Source: Aestuariivirga litoralis
GTDB lineage: Bacteria; Pseudomonadota; Alphaproteobacteria; Rhizobiales; Aestuariivirgaceae
Reading direction: 5' to 3'
DNA length: 64,000 nt
Assembly: GCF_015714715.1 (NCBI RefSeq)
Contig: NZ_WAHS01000001.1
Coordinates: 806,001-870,000 of the forward strand
Position numbers and translations under genes: made by a program. The stretch's first letter is position 1. Each line of letters starts with the position of its first letter. Below the pieces are notes generated by a model that ran no database searches, was not told the DNA's origin, and saw nothing but the letters and a program-made list of their open reading frames with translations. Shown here in pieces: positions 16,011 to 26,274 of the stretch.

Positions 16011-17164
16011 GGCAACCTCACCGTGGCGGTGGCCATCGCCGCCATGCCTTCTTTGCGGCCGATGGCACCCATCTTCTCGGTAGTGGTGGCCTTGATGGCG
16101 ATGCGGTCTGCGCTGATGCCCAGCATCTGCACGAGGGCCGCTTTCATCGCCGGGATATGCGGGCTGATCTTGGGGGCTTCGGCAAGGATGGTGATATCGA
16201 CATTGGCGATCACGCCGCCCTTGGCTTCCAGCAATGCCCTGGCCTTGGCCACGAAGATTGCCGATTTCGCGTTCTTCCACTGCGGATCAGAAGGTGGAAA
16301 ATGCGTGCCGATATCGCCTTCACCAATCGTGCCGAGCAAAGCATCGGTCAGTGCATGCAGCGCTACATCGGCGTCTGAGTGACCTTTGAGCTTGTGACTG
16401 TGCGGCACTTCCACGCCACAGAGCCAGACAGCATTGCCCACTTCGAACACATGGAAGTCCATGCCGCTGCCAACTCTGATATCCGGCTTGTCCATGCTAT
16501 TATCTAATTCGCGGTTTGCTGCGGCGATGTCTTCCGCGGTGGTGAGCTTGCGGTTGCGCGGATCACCCGGAACGATATGCACTTTCATTCCGGCAGCTTC
16601 TGCCACTGCTGCATCATCGGTCAATTGGTTCTCGCCTGCCTTCGCCGCGCGTTCATGCGCCGCGCGAATCTTGGCATAGTGGAATCCCTGCGGTGTCTGC
16701 ACATGGTAGAGTGCGGACCGGTCTAGCGTGCGCCCGATCACGCCATCTTTCACTTCCTTGATCGTATCCGCTACCGGAAGAGCGGGGATAACTGCTTCCG
16801 CCGTTCCCAGCTTGGCAATAACCGCGCTGATGAGAGTGTGCGACACGAAGGGTCTCGCTGCATCATGGATCAAAATCAAATCAGGCGCGTCGCCTACGCA
16901 GGCTTCGATGCCCAAGCGACAGGATTCCTGCCGGGATGACCCACCCCGAACTGCGGCTGAAAGGCCTTGAGAAGCTCTTGAAAACAGATCGTCATGGCCT
17001 TCGCCTATCACCGTTATTGTTTTCGTTATGAGGGGATGTGTGGCAAACGCTTCCAGCGTGAGGCGCAGCACGGGCTTTCCGCCAATCAACTGATATTGCT
17101 TGGGTATCTCTCCGCCAGCGCGCAGGCCCGAGCCTGCCGCGACAATCACGGCCATGACTTTCAT
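16007..17164 (-). CDS. ispDF: Bifunctional IspD/IspF enzyme of the MEP pathway
   Basis: Two isoprenoid-precursor steps fused in 385 residues: the IspD cytidylyltransferase (about 1-225; AVIVAAGSGLRAGGEIPKQY nucleotide loop, DAARPFV) and the IspF cyclodiphosphate synthase (about 229-385; metal ligands in GMDFHVF and HSDADVALHA, then GDIGTHFPP). The fusion is common in alphaproteobacteria. I chose ATG 17164 (MKVMAVIV); the second ATG at 17155 is also possible, while the longer ORF to 17317 adds an unconserved leader. It is divergent from dusB, whose start lies about 140 bases away, so the promoters of both sit in 17165-17305. Downstream it overlaps cinA by four bases. Confidence 0.95.
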   Translation of the reverse strand: MKVMAVIVAAGSGLRAGGEIPKQYQLIGGKPVLRLTLEAFATHPLITKTITVIGEGHDDLFSRASQGLSAAVRGGSSRQESCRLGIEACVGDAPDLILIHDAARPFVSHTLISAVIAKLGTAEAVIPALPVADTIKEVKDGVIGRTLDRSALYHVQTPQGFHYAKIRAAHERAAKAGENQLTDDAAVAEAAGMKVHIVPGDPRNRKLTTAEDIAAANRELDNSMDKPDIRVGSGMDFHVFEVGNAVWLCGVEVPHSHKLKGHSDADVALHALTDALLGTIGEGDIGTHFPPSDPQWKNAKSAIFVAKARALLEAKGGVIANVDITILAEAPKISPHIPAMKAALVQMLGISADRIAIKATTTEKMGAIGRKEGMAAMATATVRLP

Positions 17165-17305
17165 GTCATCGGAAATAGAAGATTTCGGTGTGAAAGCAAC
17201 TGGGCGATTCACTATGGCTTGGGCAAAAGCCAGAAAGAGCTTGATTTTGGGCTCTGGATTCGTAATTTGATCAAATATTAGCCGTTGGCAGGAATTGACT
17301 AAAAT

Positions 17306-18319
17306 ATGGGCATTCAAATCGGAAAGGTTACGACGCGCAACAACGTGTTCCTGGCACCCATGTCAGGTGTTACCGATGAGCCGTTCCGCAAAGTGGCTCA
17401 TGATACGGGTGCCGGGCTGGTCGTTTCCGAGATGGTTGCCTCCGATGCCCTCGTGCAGGAACGGCGCGACATGGTGCGCCGCGCGCGCGGTGCCAAGCAG
17501 CTCCAGCCGTTTGCGATGCAGCTCGCCGGGCGCGAGGCCAAATGGATGTCCGAAGGTGCCAAGGTGGCGCAGGACATGGGTGCCGATATTATCGACATCA
17601 ATATGGGTTGCCCCGCCCGGCAGGTGACGGGTGGCCTATCAGGTTCTGCGCTGATGCGCGATCTGGGTCATGCGGTCACACTGATTGAAGCGACGGTGGC
17701 CGCTGTGAAAGTGCCGGTCACGCTGAAGATGCGTCTGGGCTGGGATGACGGCATGCGCAATGCACCAGAGCTTGCGCGCTATGCGGAAGCTTCTGGGATT
17801 GCCATGGTCACCGTTCATGGCCGTACGCGCTGTCAATTTTATAAAGGCAAGGCCGACTGGAACGCTATTCTAGCGGTGCGAGATGCCATCAAGATTCCCT
17901 TGGTTGCCAATGGCGATTGCAATACCGCCGACGATGCCCGCGCGATGCTTGCCGCTTCGGGCGCTGATGCCGTCATGGTGGGGCGTGGCGCCTATGGTCG
18001 GCCATGGCTGCCGGGGCAGATCGCAGAAGCATTGGAACGTGGCACAGGTGGCAAACCCTTGGGGTTGAGCCAGGAACTCGCCTTGTTGTTGCGCCAGCAG
18101 GACGAGACACTCGCGCTCTATGGTGCAACCTTAGGCAACAAGATTTTCCGCAAACATTTGAGCTGGACAGTGACTCGCTTGGAAGAGCGGGAATTGATCT
18201 CCGATGAAGCTGCTGCCAGCCATCGCACTGCGCTGCTGGGCGAGACTGACAATGCGGCTGTGACCCGACTCTTGCGCTCCATCTATTCCGACTTCCCGCA
18301 GGAGCGGCTGGTCGCATGA
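17306..18319 (+). CDS. dusB: tRNA-dihydrouridine synthase, NifR3/DusB type
   Basis: FMN- and NADPH-dependent enzyme reducing specific uridines in tRNA D-loops. The protein is 337 residues. Motifs: LAPMSGVTDEPFR near the N terminus, MQLAGREAKWMSEGAK, INMGCPARQV (catalytic-region Cys), VTVHGRTRCQFYKG, VANGDCNTADDA and VMVGRGAYGRPW. In rhizobia and Rhodobacter this gene is known as nifR3 and is the first gene of the ntrBC operon, exactly as here. It overlaps ntrB by four bases (ATGA). The start follows GGAATTGACTAAAAT and lacks a strong Shine-Dalgarno. Confidence 0.95.
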   Translation: MGIQIGKVTTRNNVFLAPMSGVTDEPFRKVAHDTGAGLVVSEMVASDALVQERRDMVRRARGAKQLQPFAMQLAGREAKWMSEGAKVAQDMGADIIDINMGCPARQVTGGLSGSALMRDLGHAVTLIEATVAAVKVPVTLKMRLGWDDGMRNAPELARYAEASGIAMVTVHGRTRCQFYKGKADWNAILAVRDAIKIPLVANGDCNTADDARAMLAASGADAVMVGRGAYGRPWLPGQIAEALERGTGGKPLGLSQELALLLRQQDETLALYGATLGNKIFRKHLSWTVTRLEERELISDEAAASHRTALLGETDNAAVTRLLRSIYSDFPQERLVA

Positions 18320-19410
18320 TCGCTGATGAGCAACTGGCGCGTTCCATTCTGGAAGCGCTTCCCAATCCGCTGTTGTTAGTAGACGGCAAGAACCGCATCG
18401 CGATGGTGAATTCAGCCTGTGAGGATTTCTTCCAGGCCAGCGCCACCATGCTGCGCAAGAATACTGCTGAAGACCTGTTCCCTTTTTCCAGCCCGGCGCT
18501 GGAGGCGATTGCGCGGGCCCGCGATGAGGGCGGCGTGATTAACGAATATGCCACTTCGATTGGCACGCCACGCTTTGGCGGCGAGCGCATTGTGGATGTG
18601 CAGACCACCGGGCTGGGCGACATGCCGGGCACCGTGTTGATCATCATATTGCGCCAATCGATGGCGCAGAAATTTGATTTCCAGCTCTCGCACCGGGGGG
18701 CCGCGCGGTCTGTTTCTGGCATGGCAGCGATGCTGGCCCATGAAATCAAGAATCCGCTTTTTGGCATCAGGGGTGCAGCGCAATTGCTGGAGCCTACCGT
18801 TGGCCCACAGGACCGCTCACTCACCCGGCTGATTTGCGACGAGACTGACCGCATCCGCAACTTGGTGGACCAGATGGAAGTGTTCTCTGATGAACGGCCA
18901 CTGGAGCGCCAACCGGTCAACATCCACGTAGTGCTGGATAGGGTGCGCCAGATCATTCTGGCGGCCAATCCCAACGGTGTCACCCTTACAGAGAATTACG
19001 ATCCTTCGCTGCCGCCGGTTTCCGGCAACCACGACCAACTGGTGCAGGTATTTCTCAACCTCGCCAAGAACGCGGTTGAAGCGATGAATTCTGATCAGGG
19101 CGGCAAGCTTGAATTCACCACCGCCTTCCGTCCCGGCGTGAAGCTTGCTGTGCCGGGCTCAAGCGAGCGCGTTTCGCTGCCGCTGGAAGTCTGCGTGAAT
19201 GACGACGGCCCCGGTGTGGAAGAAGAACTGCGCCCCTTCATCTTTGATCCCTTCATCACATCGAAGGCGCAAGGCAAAGGTCTGGGGCTTGCTCTGGTGG
19301 CCAAAATTGTGCGCGATCATGGCGGTGTGGTCGAATGTATCGGGCGTGAACGCGGGGCCACGTTCCGCGTTCTTTTGCCTCTCGAAAAACGTGTTGAAAA
19401 GGCTGATTGA
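18316..19410 (+). CDS. ntrB: Nitrogen regulation sensor kinase NtrB (GlnL)
   Basis: A cytoplasmic kinase of 364 residues that phosphorylates NtrC under nitrogen limitation and is controlled by PII proteins. An N-terminal PAS domain (about 10-110) is followed by the H-box with His142 ([20 protein letters not shown]), the N-box ([11 protein letters not shown]), the G1 box (NDDGPGV) and the G2 box ([10 protein letters not shown]). There is no membrane segment, as expected. Coupled by overlaps to dusB (ATGA) and ntrC (TGATG). Confidence 0.96.
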   Translation: MIADEQLARSILEALPNPLLLVDGKNRIAMVNSACEDFFQASATMLRKNTAEDLFPFSSPALEAIARARDEGGVINEYATSIGTPRFGGERIVDVQTTGLGDMPGTVLIIILRQSMAQKFDFQLSHRGAARSVSGMAAMLAHEIKNPLFGIRGAAQLLEPTVGPQDRSLTRLICDETDRIRNLVDQMEVFSDERPLERQPVNIHVVLDRVRQIILAANPNGVTLTENYDPSLPPVSGNHDQLVQVFLNLAKNAVEAMNSDQGGKLEFTTAFRPGVKLAVPGSSERVSLPLEVCVNDDGPGVEEELRPFIFDPFITSKAQGKGLGLALVAKIVRDHGGVVECIGRERGATFRVLLPLEKRVEKAD

Positions 19411-20858
19411 TGAGCGCCAAAACCATTCTGCTGGCTGACGACGACAGTGCCATCCGCACGGTGCTTACGCAGGCATTGACGCGTGCCGGCTATAGCGTGC
19501 GCTCCACCGCCACGGCCACCGCATTGTGGCGCTGGGTACAGGAAGGCCAGGGCGACATCATCGTGACCGACGTGGTGCTGCCGGATGAAAATGCTTTCGA
19601 GATGCTGCCGCGCATCAAGAAGCTGCGGCCGAAGATTCCCGTGATCGTGATGAGCGCGCAGAACACCATCATGACCGCCATCCGTTCCACCGAGCTTGGC
19701 GCCTATGATTATCTGCCCAAGCCGTTTGATCTCAATGTGCTGCTCCAAACCGTGGCGCGGGCGCTGGAACAGGTCAACAAGCCCAACCTACCCAAACCCA
19801 TTGAGAACAGCGAGAACCTGCCGATCATCGGGCGTTCGTCAGCGATGCAGGAAATCTACCGGGTGATTGCGCGCCTGACGCAGACTGACCTGACTGTTAC
19901 CATCATCGGCGAAAGCGGCACCGGCAAGGAATTGGTGGCGCGTGCGCTGCATGATTTCGGGCGGCGCAAGCGGGGCCCTTTCGTTGCCGTCAACATGGCT
20001 GCGATCCCGCGTGAATTGATCGAGAGCGAATTGTTTGGCCATGAGAAGGGCGCTTTCACCGGTGCCTCCAACCGCATGCCCGGACGTTTTGAACAGGCCG
20101 AAGGCGGCACATTGTTCCTCGATGAAATCGGCGACATGCCACTGGAGGCGCAGACTCGACTGCTGCGCGTGTTGCAGCAGGGCGAATATACCAGCGTGGG
20201 CGGCAATGCGCCGATCAAGGCCAATGTGCGCATCATTGCCGCCACCCACCGTGACCTGAGGCAATTGATCGGGCAGGGGCAGTTCCGCGAAGATCTGTTC
20301 TTCCGCCTCAATGTCGTGCCGCTGCGCCTGCCTTCATTGAGGGACCGGGTGGAAGACATTCCCGATCTGGCAAGGCACTTCCTCAACACTGCGGTGAAGG
20401 ACGGCTTGCCGCCGAAAGACATTTCGCCTGAAGCAGTGGACGCGCTGAAATCCTATCGCTGGCCCGGCAATGTCCGCGAGCTGGAAAACCTGATGAAACG
20501 CCTGATGGCGATGGAGATCGACGACACGATTGGTGCCGCCTCGGTCAATGCCGAGCTGGCGGGCAGCGGTCCATCGCCGGTGAATTCAGAAGGCAGTGGG
20601 TCAGATACGCCTGACAGTGTGATTGAGTTCATGGAGCGTCATCTGGCGCGATATTTCACTGCTTTTGGCGAAAGCATGCCACCGGCCGGGCTTTATGACC
20701 GGATTCTCAATGACGTTGAGCCACCGCTTCTACGTGCCGTTTTATCGGCCACCAAGGGCAATCAGCTCAAGGCAGCGGAAGTTCTGGGGATCAATCGGAA
20801 CACCTTGCGTGTGAAGATAAGACAGCATCAAATCAAGGCCTTGCGTGGCTTTTCCTAA
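19410..20858 (+). CDS. ntrC: Nitrogen regulation response regulator NtrC (GlnG)
   Basis: A sigma54 enhancer-binding activator of 482 residues. The receiver domain (1-120) has Asp54 as phospho-acceptor (VTDVVLP) and Lys in YDYLPKPF. The AAA+ domain (about 140-380) carries Walker A GESGTGKE (about 167-174) and the sigma54-contacting GAFTGA (about 213-218), intact. The C-terminal Fis-type HTH (about 440-480) contains [19 protein letters not shown] start at ATG 19410, which overlaps the ntrB stop by one base, rather than the TTG at 19407. It controls nitrogen-assimilation genes such as glnA and amtB elsewhere in the genome. Confidence 0.97.
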   Translation: MSAKTILLADDDSAIRTVLTQALTRAGYSVRSTATATALWRWVQEGQGDIIVTDVVLPDENAFEMLPRIKKLRPKIPVIVMSAQNTIMTAIRSTELGAYDYLPKPFDLNVLLQTVARALEQVNKPNLPKPIENSENLPIIGRSSAMQEIYRVIARLTQTDLTVTIIGESGTGKELVARALHDFGRRKRGPFVAVNMAAIPRELIESELFGHEKGAFTGASNRMPGRFEQAEGGTLFLDEIGDMPLEAQTRLLRVLQQGEYTSVGGNAPIKANVRIIAATHRDLRQLIGQGQFREDLFFRLNVVPLRLPSLRDRVEDIPDLARHFLNTAVKDGLPPKDISPEAVDALKSYRWPGNVRELENLMKRLMAMEIDDTIGAASVNAELAGSGPSPVNSEGSGSDTPDSVIEFMERHLARYFTAFGESMPPAGLYDRILNDVEPPLLRAVLSATKGNQLKAAEVLGINRNTLRVKIRQHQIKALRGFS

Positions 20859-20944
20859 GTAAAGCCTCAACTCTTGGGATGATGGGTGTGGCATCCTTGC
20901 GTCACTGGTGTTGATTTTGGGCAACGGTTGCGCTTATTGGCGTG

Positions 20945-23149
20945 ATGCCAAGTCAAATTGATAACCGGCTCTACCGCCGGATCAGGGGATTTTCGGGCTG
21001 GGCCGCCGCCGCACTTGTAGGCGTGGGAGCCTTTCTGGGCTTTGCCACTTTCCTGCTGCTTACCGGCCTGACACCCATCCAGCCTTCGGGCAAGAACATC
21101 ACCTATCTATTGATTGCCAATGCCGTTGTCGTTGCCATCATGGTCGCGATGATTGCCGCCCAGTTTCTGCATTTGCTATGGGAGCGGCGGCGCGGAACAG
21201 CCGGTGCGGGTTTGCATGTCAGGTTGGTGGGCCTGTTCAGCCTGGTGGCAGTGGTGCCGGCGCTGTTGGTGGCGGCCTTTGCCACGGTGACGCTCAGCCG
21301 TGGTCTTGATACCTGGTTTTCAACCCAGACCCGCGGCATTGTTGAAACGGCAGCTTCGGTGGCCGATGCCTATGTCACCAATGCCTCAGAAGCCACCCGG
21401 AATGATCTTGCCAATATTGCTGGCGATTTAGTGCAGCAGCAGCAAATTCAATCTTTCAACGAAGACAGGCCCACATTTTCCCAGCGGCTGACTCGGCACG
21501 CGTCCTTGCGAAATCTCGGCGCCATATTTGTGGTCGACATCACCAGCCAGGAAGTTGACACCAGCGTAGCGGCATCGAAGGAGATTGGATTCCTGCCCCC
21601 ATCCACCGACATTCAGGCGCAAATCGCAAAAGGCGATCCGGTGCTTATTCCGCCGGCCCGGGGCAGCAATCTGATCCGCGCGGCGATGAAGTTGCAGGGC
21701 TATCCCAACGCGTATCTCTATATCTACCGCCTGGTTTCGCCGGCCGTGATCGAGCAACTTGAAAAGACACGAGCTGCCAAAGCGCAATATGACCAATTGC
21801 AGAATGACCGTTTTGGCGTGCAGCTCAATTTTGCACTCGTCTATTCCCTTCTGGCGCTAATCTTTTTGTTGGCTGCTGTATGGGCGGGCATGTGGTTTTC
21901 CGATCGCCTGGTTGCGCCCATCGTGCGGCTTCTCAACGCCTCGCGCGATGTGGCGCGTGGCGATTTCAATGCCAAGGTGAAAGTGATTGACGGCCCGGGT
22001 GACTTGCAGCGCTTGTCGCAGACTTTCAATCTGATGACCGACCAGATTGCACAGAGCCGTGACCAATTGGTTGAAACCAACCAGCAGCTCGATGGCCGCC
22101 GCCGCTTCACCGAAGCCATGCTGGAAGGCGTCTCCGCTGGCATCATCGGCATCGGCTCGGATCAACGGATCACGCTGGTGAACAAATCAGCACTTAATCT
22201 GCTGGGCAAGGCTGACCATGAATTGATGGGGCAGTCGGTGACGAATGCCCTTCCGGAATTTGCCGCGATCTACCATGCCGCGCAGGCCCGCAGTGTGGGT
22301 TCTGCTGACGGACAAATCGACTACAAGGTGAGGGGTCAGGATCTCAGCTTCATCGTGCGCATCACCACAGAGCTTGGCACCCATGCGGATCATGGCCATG
22401 TATTGACCTTTGACGACATTACCCAATTGGTTTCGGCGCAGCGAAATTCGGCCTGGTCTGACATCGCGCGGCGCATTGCCCATGAAATCAAGAATCCGTT
22501 GACTCCCATTCAATTGTCGGCGGAGCGGCTCAAGCGCAAATACCTGAAGGAAATCCAGTCTGACCGGCAGATCTTCGAACAATGCACTGATACGATCATT
22601 CGTCAGGTGGGCGATATTGGGCGCATCGTGGATGAGTTCTCGTCCTTCGCACGCATGCCATCTGCAGTGCCGGAACCCAACAATCTGAATGACATGGTGC
22701 GCGAGGCCACTGTCCTGCAGCGCGTTTCAGCTTCGGATGTTGATATCGAATTTGCCTTTGGTTCGGATCAATTGGTGTTCCCGTTTGATCGCCGATTGCT
22801 GACCCAGGCCGTGACCAATCTGGTCAAGAATGCGGGCGAGGCTATTGAGGCGCGCAATGCCGACGCACCGCGTGGCCGGATTTTGATCTCCACCGGATTG
22901 CACGGCGATGTGCCCTTCATGAGTGTGACCGACAATGGCATCGGCTTGCCGGAAGAAAACCGCAACAGACTGGCGGAGCCCTATATGACCACACGTGAAA
23001 AGGGCACGGGCCTTGGCCTGGCCATCGTCAAACGCATCATGGAAGAGCATGGCGGCTTCCTGCGCCTGTCGGATGCGCCGGGAGGCAAGGGTGCTGTGGT
23101 GACGCTGGAATTTGCGCCGCAGCCTGAACTCGTTAGGGAGAGTGCGTAA
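20945..23149 (+). CDS. ntrY: Sensor histidine kinase NtrY
   Basis: A membrane kinase of about 734 residues: three N-terminal helices (about 17-42, 54-79, 92-116), a periplasmic domain (about 117-285), a fourth helix (about 287-308), HAMP, PAS, then a kinase core with His513 ([27 protein letters not shown]) and G boxes (VTDNGIGLP, GTGLGLAIVKRIMEEHGG). The family senses an envelope or redox signal and phosphorylates NtrX in nitrogen and respiration control. ATG 20945 is preferred over GTG 20942. The 86-base gap after ntrC can hold a separate promoter. The stop overlaps ntrX by one base (TAATG). Confidence 0.95.
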   Translation: MPSQIDNRLYRRIRGFSGWAAAALVGVGAFLGFATFLLLTGLTPIQPSGKNITYLLIANAVVVAIMVAMIAAQFLHLLWERRRGTAGAGLHVRLVGLFSLVAVVPALLVAAFATVTLSRGLDTWFSTQTRGIVETAASVADAYVTNASEATRNDLANIAGDLVQQQQIQSFNEDRPTFSQRLTRHASLRNLGAIFVVDITSQEVDTSVAASKEIGFLPPSTDIQAQIAKGDPVLIPPARGSNLIRAAMKLQGYPNAYLYIYRLVSPAVIEQLEKTRAAKAQYDQLQNDRFGVQLNFALVYSLLALIFLLAAVWAGMWFSDRLVAPIVRLLNASRDVARGDFNAKVKVIDGPGDLQRLSQTFNLMTDQIAQSRDQLVETNQQLDGRRRFTEAMLEGVSAGIIGIGSDQRITLVNKSALNLLGKADHELMGQSVTNALPEFAAIYHAAQARSVGSADGQIDYKVRGQDLSFIVRITTELGTHADHGHVLTFDDITQLVSAQRNSAWSDIARRIAHEIKNPLTPIQLSAERLKRKYLKEIQSDRQIFEQCTDTIIRQVGDIGRIVDEFSSFARMPSAVPEPNNLNDMVREATVLQRVSASDVDIEFAFGSDQLVFPFDRRLLTQAVTNLVKNAGEAIEARNADAPRGRILISTGLHGDVPFMSVTDNGIGLPEENRNRLAEPYMTTREKGTGLGLAIVKRIMEEHGGFLRLSDAPGGKGAVVTLEFAPQPELVRESA

Positions 23150-24534
23150 TGGCCGCCGATATTCTGATCATTGACGATGAGGCGGATATCCGCGAATTGA
23201 TCGCAGGCATTCTGCAGGACGAGGGGTTCGAGACACGCCTCGCGCATAATTCCGATGCCGCTTTGTCGGAGATTTCGCAACGCAAGCCATCGCTGGTCAT
23301 CCTCGATATCTGGTTGCAGGGTTCGAAGCTCGACGGGCTCGATCTGCTGCTGGAAATCCAGAACATGCAGATGGGCGTGCCGGTCATCATCATTTCCGGC
23401 CATGGCAATATCGAAACGGCGGTCGCTGCCATCAAGCGCGGCGCTTATGAATACATCGAAAAGCCGTTCAATTCCGAACGCCTGTTGCTGGTTGTCAGCC
23501 GTGCGCTGGAAGCCACGCGTCTGCGGCGCGAGAATGAAGAATTGAAGGGCCGCTCCGGCGTTGATGCGGAATTGCTGGGGCAGAGTGCCGTGATGCGGCA
23601 ACTGCGGCAGACCACCAAGAAAATTGCATCCGCCAACAGCCGCGTGCTGATCACCGGGCCGATGGGGGCGGGCAAGGAACTCGTTGCGCGTTCGGTGCAT
23701 AGGCTTTCACAGCGCGCCGAGCGTTCCTTCGTGGTGATGGGTGCGGCGGCGATGGCGCCTGAGCGCATGGAAGAAGAACTCTTCGGGATTGAATCGCATG
23801 CCGGCGAACCGTTGCGTGTTGGCGCACTGGAAGAAGCGCATGGTGGCACGCTTTACATTGACGAAGTGGCCGATATGCCGCTGGAAACCCAGGGCAAGGT
23901 TTTGCGGGTGCTGGTGGACCAGACATTCCAGCGGGTAGGCGGCAAGAAAAAGGTGAAGGTCGATGTGCGCATCATCACTTCGACGTCGCGTGACCTCGTG
24001 ACATTGATCGCCGCCCAACAATTCCGGGAAGACCTCTATCACCGCCTCGCGGTGGTGCCACTGCATGTGGCTGGCCTCAACGAACGCCGCGACGACATTC
24101 CGGAGCTGATTGATTATTTCTGCAAGAATTTTGCCGCCACCTCGGGACAACAAGTGCGGCGGTTCTCGCCAGAAGCCGTCACCACCATGCAGACGCGTGA
24201 CTGGCCGGGTAATGTGCGCGAGCTGCGCAACCATGTGGAACGCGCTCTGATTCTTTCAACCGGCGATGGGAATGACGTGGTGACCCCGCAATATCTGAGC
24301 GGCGATAATGCGCAGGTTTCTGCCCCCGGCTTCTCGCAGGATAACTTGCTGGCGCTACCCTTGCGCGAAGCGCGCGATTTGTTTGAGCGGGAATATGTTG
24401 CCGCACAATTGTCACGTTTTGGCGGAAACATCACCAAGACAGCGCAATTCATCGGAATGGAACGGTCCGCTTTACACCGTAAAATCAAGATGTTGGGTCT
24501 TGCTGCCAAAGAACAAGAAGAAGAACCGGTCTGA
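23149..24534 (+). CDS. ntrX: NtrX response regulator
   Basis: 461 residues: receiver domain with Asp53 (VILDIWLQGSKLDGLDLL), AAA+ domain with Walker A-like GPMGAGKE (about 170), and a C-terminal Fis-type HTH (ITKTAQFIGMERSALHRKI). Unlike NtrC, the segment that should hold GAFTGA reads GIESHAGEPLRVGALEEA, so the sigma54 contact loop is missing. This is a recognised feature of the NtrX family, which acts at sigma70 promoters in Brucella and Rhodobacter. Partner of NtrY; together they regulate nitrogen metabolism, respiration and envelope genes in related species. Confidence 0.95.
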   Translation: MAADILIIDDEADIRELIAGILQDEGFETRLAHNSDAALSEISQRKPSLVILDIWLQGSKLDGLDLLLEIQNMQMGVPVIIISGHGNIETAVAAIKRGAYEYIEKPFNSERLLLVVSRALEATRLRRENEELKGRSGVDAELLGQSAVMRQLRQTTKKIASANSRVLITGPMGAGKELVARSVHRLSQRAERSFVVMGAAAMAPERMEEELFGIESHAGEPLRVGALEEAHGGTLYIDEVADMPLETQGKVLRVLVDQTFQRVGGKKKVKVDVRIITSTSRDLVTLIAAQQFREDLYHRLAVVPLHVAGLNERRDDIPELIDYFCKNFAATSGQQVRRFSPEAVTTMQTRDWPGNVRELRNHVERALILSTGDGNDVVTPQYLSGDNAQVSAPGFSQDNLLALPLREARDLFEREYVAAQLSRFGGNITKTAQFIGMERSALHRKIKMLGLAAKEQEEEPV

Positions 24535-24615
24535 AGCTTTTACCCAACCGCCTGAATCAGCTAAGGTTGGCCAACTGGTTTGGGCGTAAAAACAACAACA
24601 ACCCACGGTATGGTC

Positions 24616-24858
24616 ATGGCACAAGAAAAACAACAAAACCTGCAAGACACCTTTCTCAATCACCTGCGCAAGACAAAAGTGCCCGTCACCGTGTTTTTGG
24701 TGAACGGCGTCAAGCTGCAGGGCATCATTACCTGGTTTGATAATTTCTCCATGCTGCTGCGGCGCGATGGCGTTTCGCAGCTGGTCTACAAGCACGCGAT
24801 TTCAACCATCATGCCGGGCGCCCCGATCAGCCTTTTTGAAGACGAGAACCGCGAGTAG
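24616..24858 (+). CDS. hfq: RNA chaperone Hfq
   Basis: 80 residues forming a hexameric Sm-like ring that pairs small RNAs with mRNAs. The Sm1 motif is [25 protein letters not shown] and the Sm2 motif is [12 protein letters not shown] with the KH dipeptide that lines the proximal uridine pocket. I start at ATG 24616 ([15 protein letters not shown]), which matches the family; an ATG two codons upstream (24610) is possible. It is followed by hflX with a three-base overlap (TAG inside TAGTG). The ntrX-hfq-hflX order is conserved in alphaproteobacteria. Confidence 0.97.
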   Translation: MAQEKQQNLQDTFLNHLRKTKVPVTVFLVNGVKLQGIITWFDNFSMLLRRDGVSQLVYKHAISTIMPGAPISLFEDENRE

Positions 24859-26198
24859 TGACTGGTAAAGGTATTGATTTTTCGCGCGAGGGGCCTGAGG
24901 CCGCTCGCGCCATTGTGGTTCACGTCGAGCCCAAGACCAACAAGGCACAGCATGCTTTTGAGCGCACTGCTGCTTCCAAGCTGGAAGAGGCGATGGGCTT
25001 GGCTGATGCCATTGATCTTGAGATCGAGCTCGCGATCATTGCGCCCTTGGCTGCACCCAAGCCTGCTACCTATATTGGCTCCGGCAAGGTCGAGGAAATC
25101 GGCAAGAAGGTTAAGGAGACCGGGGTTGAGTTGGTCATCGTCAACGCCCAGCTTTCTCCTATTCAGCAGCGCAACCTTGAAACCGCGTGGGACTGCAAGG
25201 TGCTGGACCGCACGGGTTTGATCCTGGAAATTTTCGGCCGCCGCGCTTCGACGCGTGAAGGCTCACTGCAGGTCGAACTCGCACATCTGCAGTATCAGAA
25301 ATCACGCCTGGTTCGCTCATGGACCCATTTGGAGCGGCAGCGCGGCGGCTTCGGCTTCCTTGGTGGCCCTGGCGAAAGCCAGATCGAAGCGGATAGGCGC
25401 CTCATTCAAGAGCGCATCGCCAAGATCGAGCGCGAGCTTGAAGTGGTGGTGAAAACCCGTGACTTGCACCGCAAGGGCAGGGAACGCGTGCCCTATCCGA
25501 TCGTCGCACTGGTGGGCTACACCAATGCCGGCAAGTCTACGCTGTTCAACAAGCTGACGGACGCCAATGTGTTCGCCAAGGATTTGCTGTTTGCCACGCT
25601 CGACCCGACGATGCGCAACATCACGCTGCCTACGGGCCGCAAGATTATCGTGTCTGACACGGTGGGCTTCATTTCCGAATTGCCAACCACGCTGGTCGCC
25701 TCGTTCCGTGCCACGCTGGAAGAAGTGCTGGCGGCCGATGTGATCCTGCATGTGCGTGACATTGCCCATGAAGAGTCCGAGGCACAGGCCATTGATGTGG
25801 CCAAGGTGCTTGGTGATCTGGGTCTTTCAGAAGACCGCAAGAATCTGATCATCGAAGTGTGGAACAAGGCCGACCTTCTGGATGAGGCTGCGCGCAGCGG
25901 CATGCTGGCCAAGTCTGACCGGCGCGCCGATGTGGCCTTGGTCTCCGCACTTTCGGGCGAAGGCATTCCTCATTTGCTGGATCTGGTTGAACTGAAACTG
26001 GCGAAAACCAGCACGGTCTATGAATTGACGCTAGACGCTTCAGATGGGCAGGGCCTCGCCTGGGCGCATCAGCGCGGCGAAGTGATTGATCGTCACATTT
26101 ATAAGGACGGGCGCACCAAGCTTACGCTGCGGCTGGATGCCAATGCGGCGGGGCAGGCTGCTGCACGCTTCGGTAAGACAATCAAGGCTCGGGCTTAA
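24858..26198 (+). CDS. hflX: GTPase HflX
   Basis: Ribosome-associated GTPase of 446 residues involved in rescuing or splitting stalled 70S ribosomes. The N-terminal HflX domain includes YIGSGKVEEIG and RTGLILEIFGRRASTREG. The G domain has G1 GYTNAGKST (about 218-226), G3 DTVGFISELP, G4 NKAD and G5-like SALSGEG. The start is GTG 24858, overlapping the hfq stop codon; no better in-frame ATG is near. The C-terminal extension after the G domain (VYELTLDASDGQGLAWAHQ) matches family layout. Confidence 0.95.
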   Translation: MTGKGIDFSREGPEAARAIVVHVEPKTNKAQHAFERTAASKLEEAMGLADAIDLEIELAIIAPLAAPKPATYIGSGKVEEIGKKVKETGVELVIVNAQLSPIQQRNLETAWDCKVLDRTGLILEIFGRRASTREGSLQVELAHLQYQKSRLVRSWTHLERQRGGFGFLGGPGESQIEADRRLIQERIAKIERELEVVVKTRDLHRKGRERVPYPIVALVGYTNAGKSTLFNKLTDANVFAKDLLFATLDPTMRNITLPTGRKIIVSDTVGFISELPTTLVASFRATLEEVLAADVILHVRDIAHEESEAQAIDVAKVLGDLGLSEDRKNLIIEVWNKADLLDEAARSGMLAKSDRRADVALVSALSGEGIPHLLDLVELKLAKTSTVYELTLDASDGQGLAWAHQRGEVIDRHIYKDGRTKLTLRLDANAAGQAAARFGKTIKARA

Positions 26199-26274
26199 GT
26201 TCAGCCCATTCCGTTGCGCGGAATTATCCTCTAAGACTGCGGCACCACATGGTGCTCAGGCCCGAGAGGATTTC

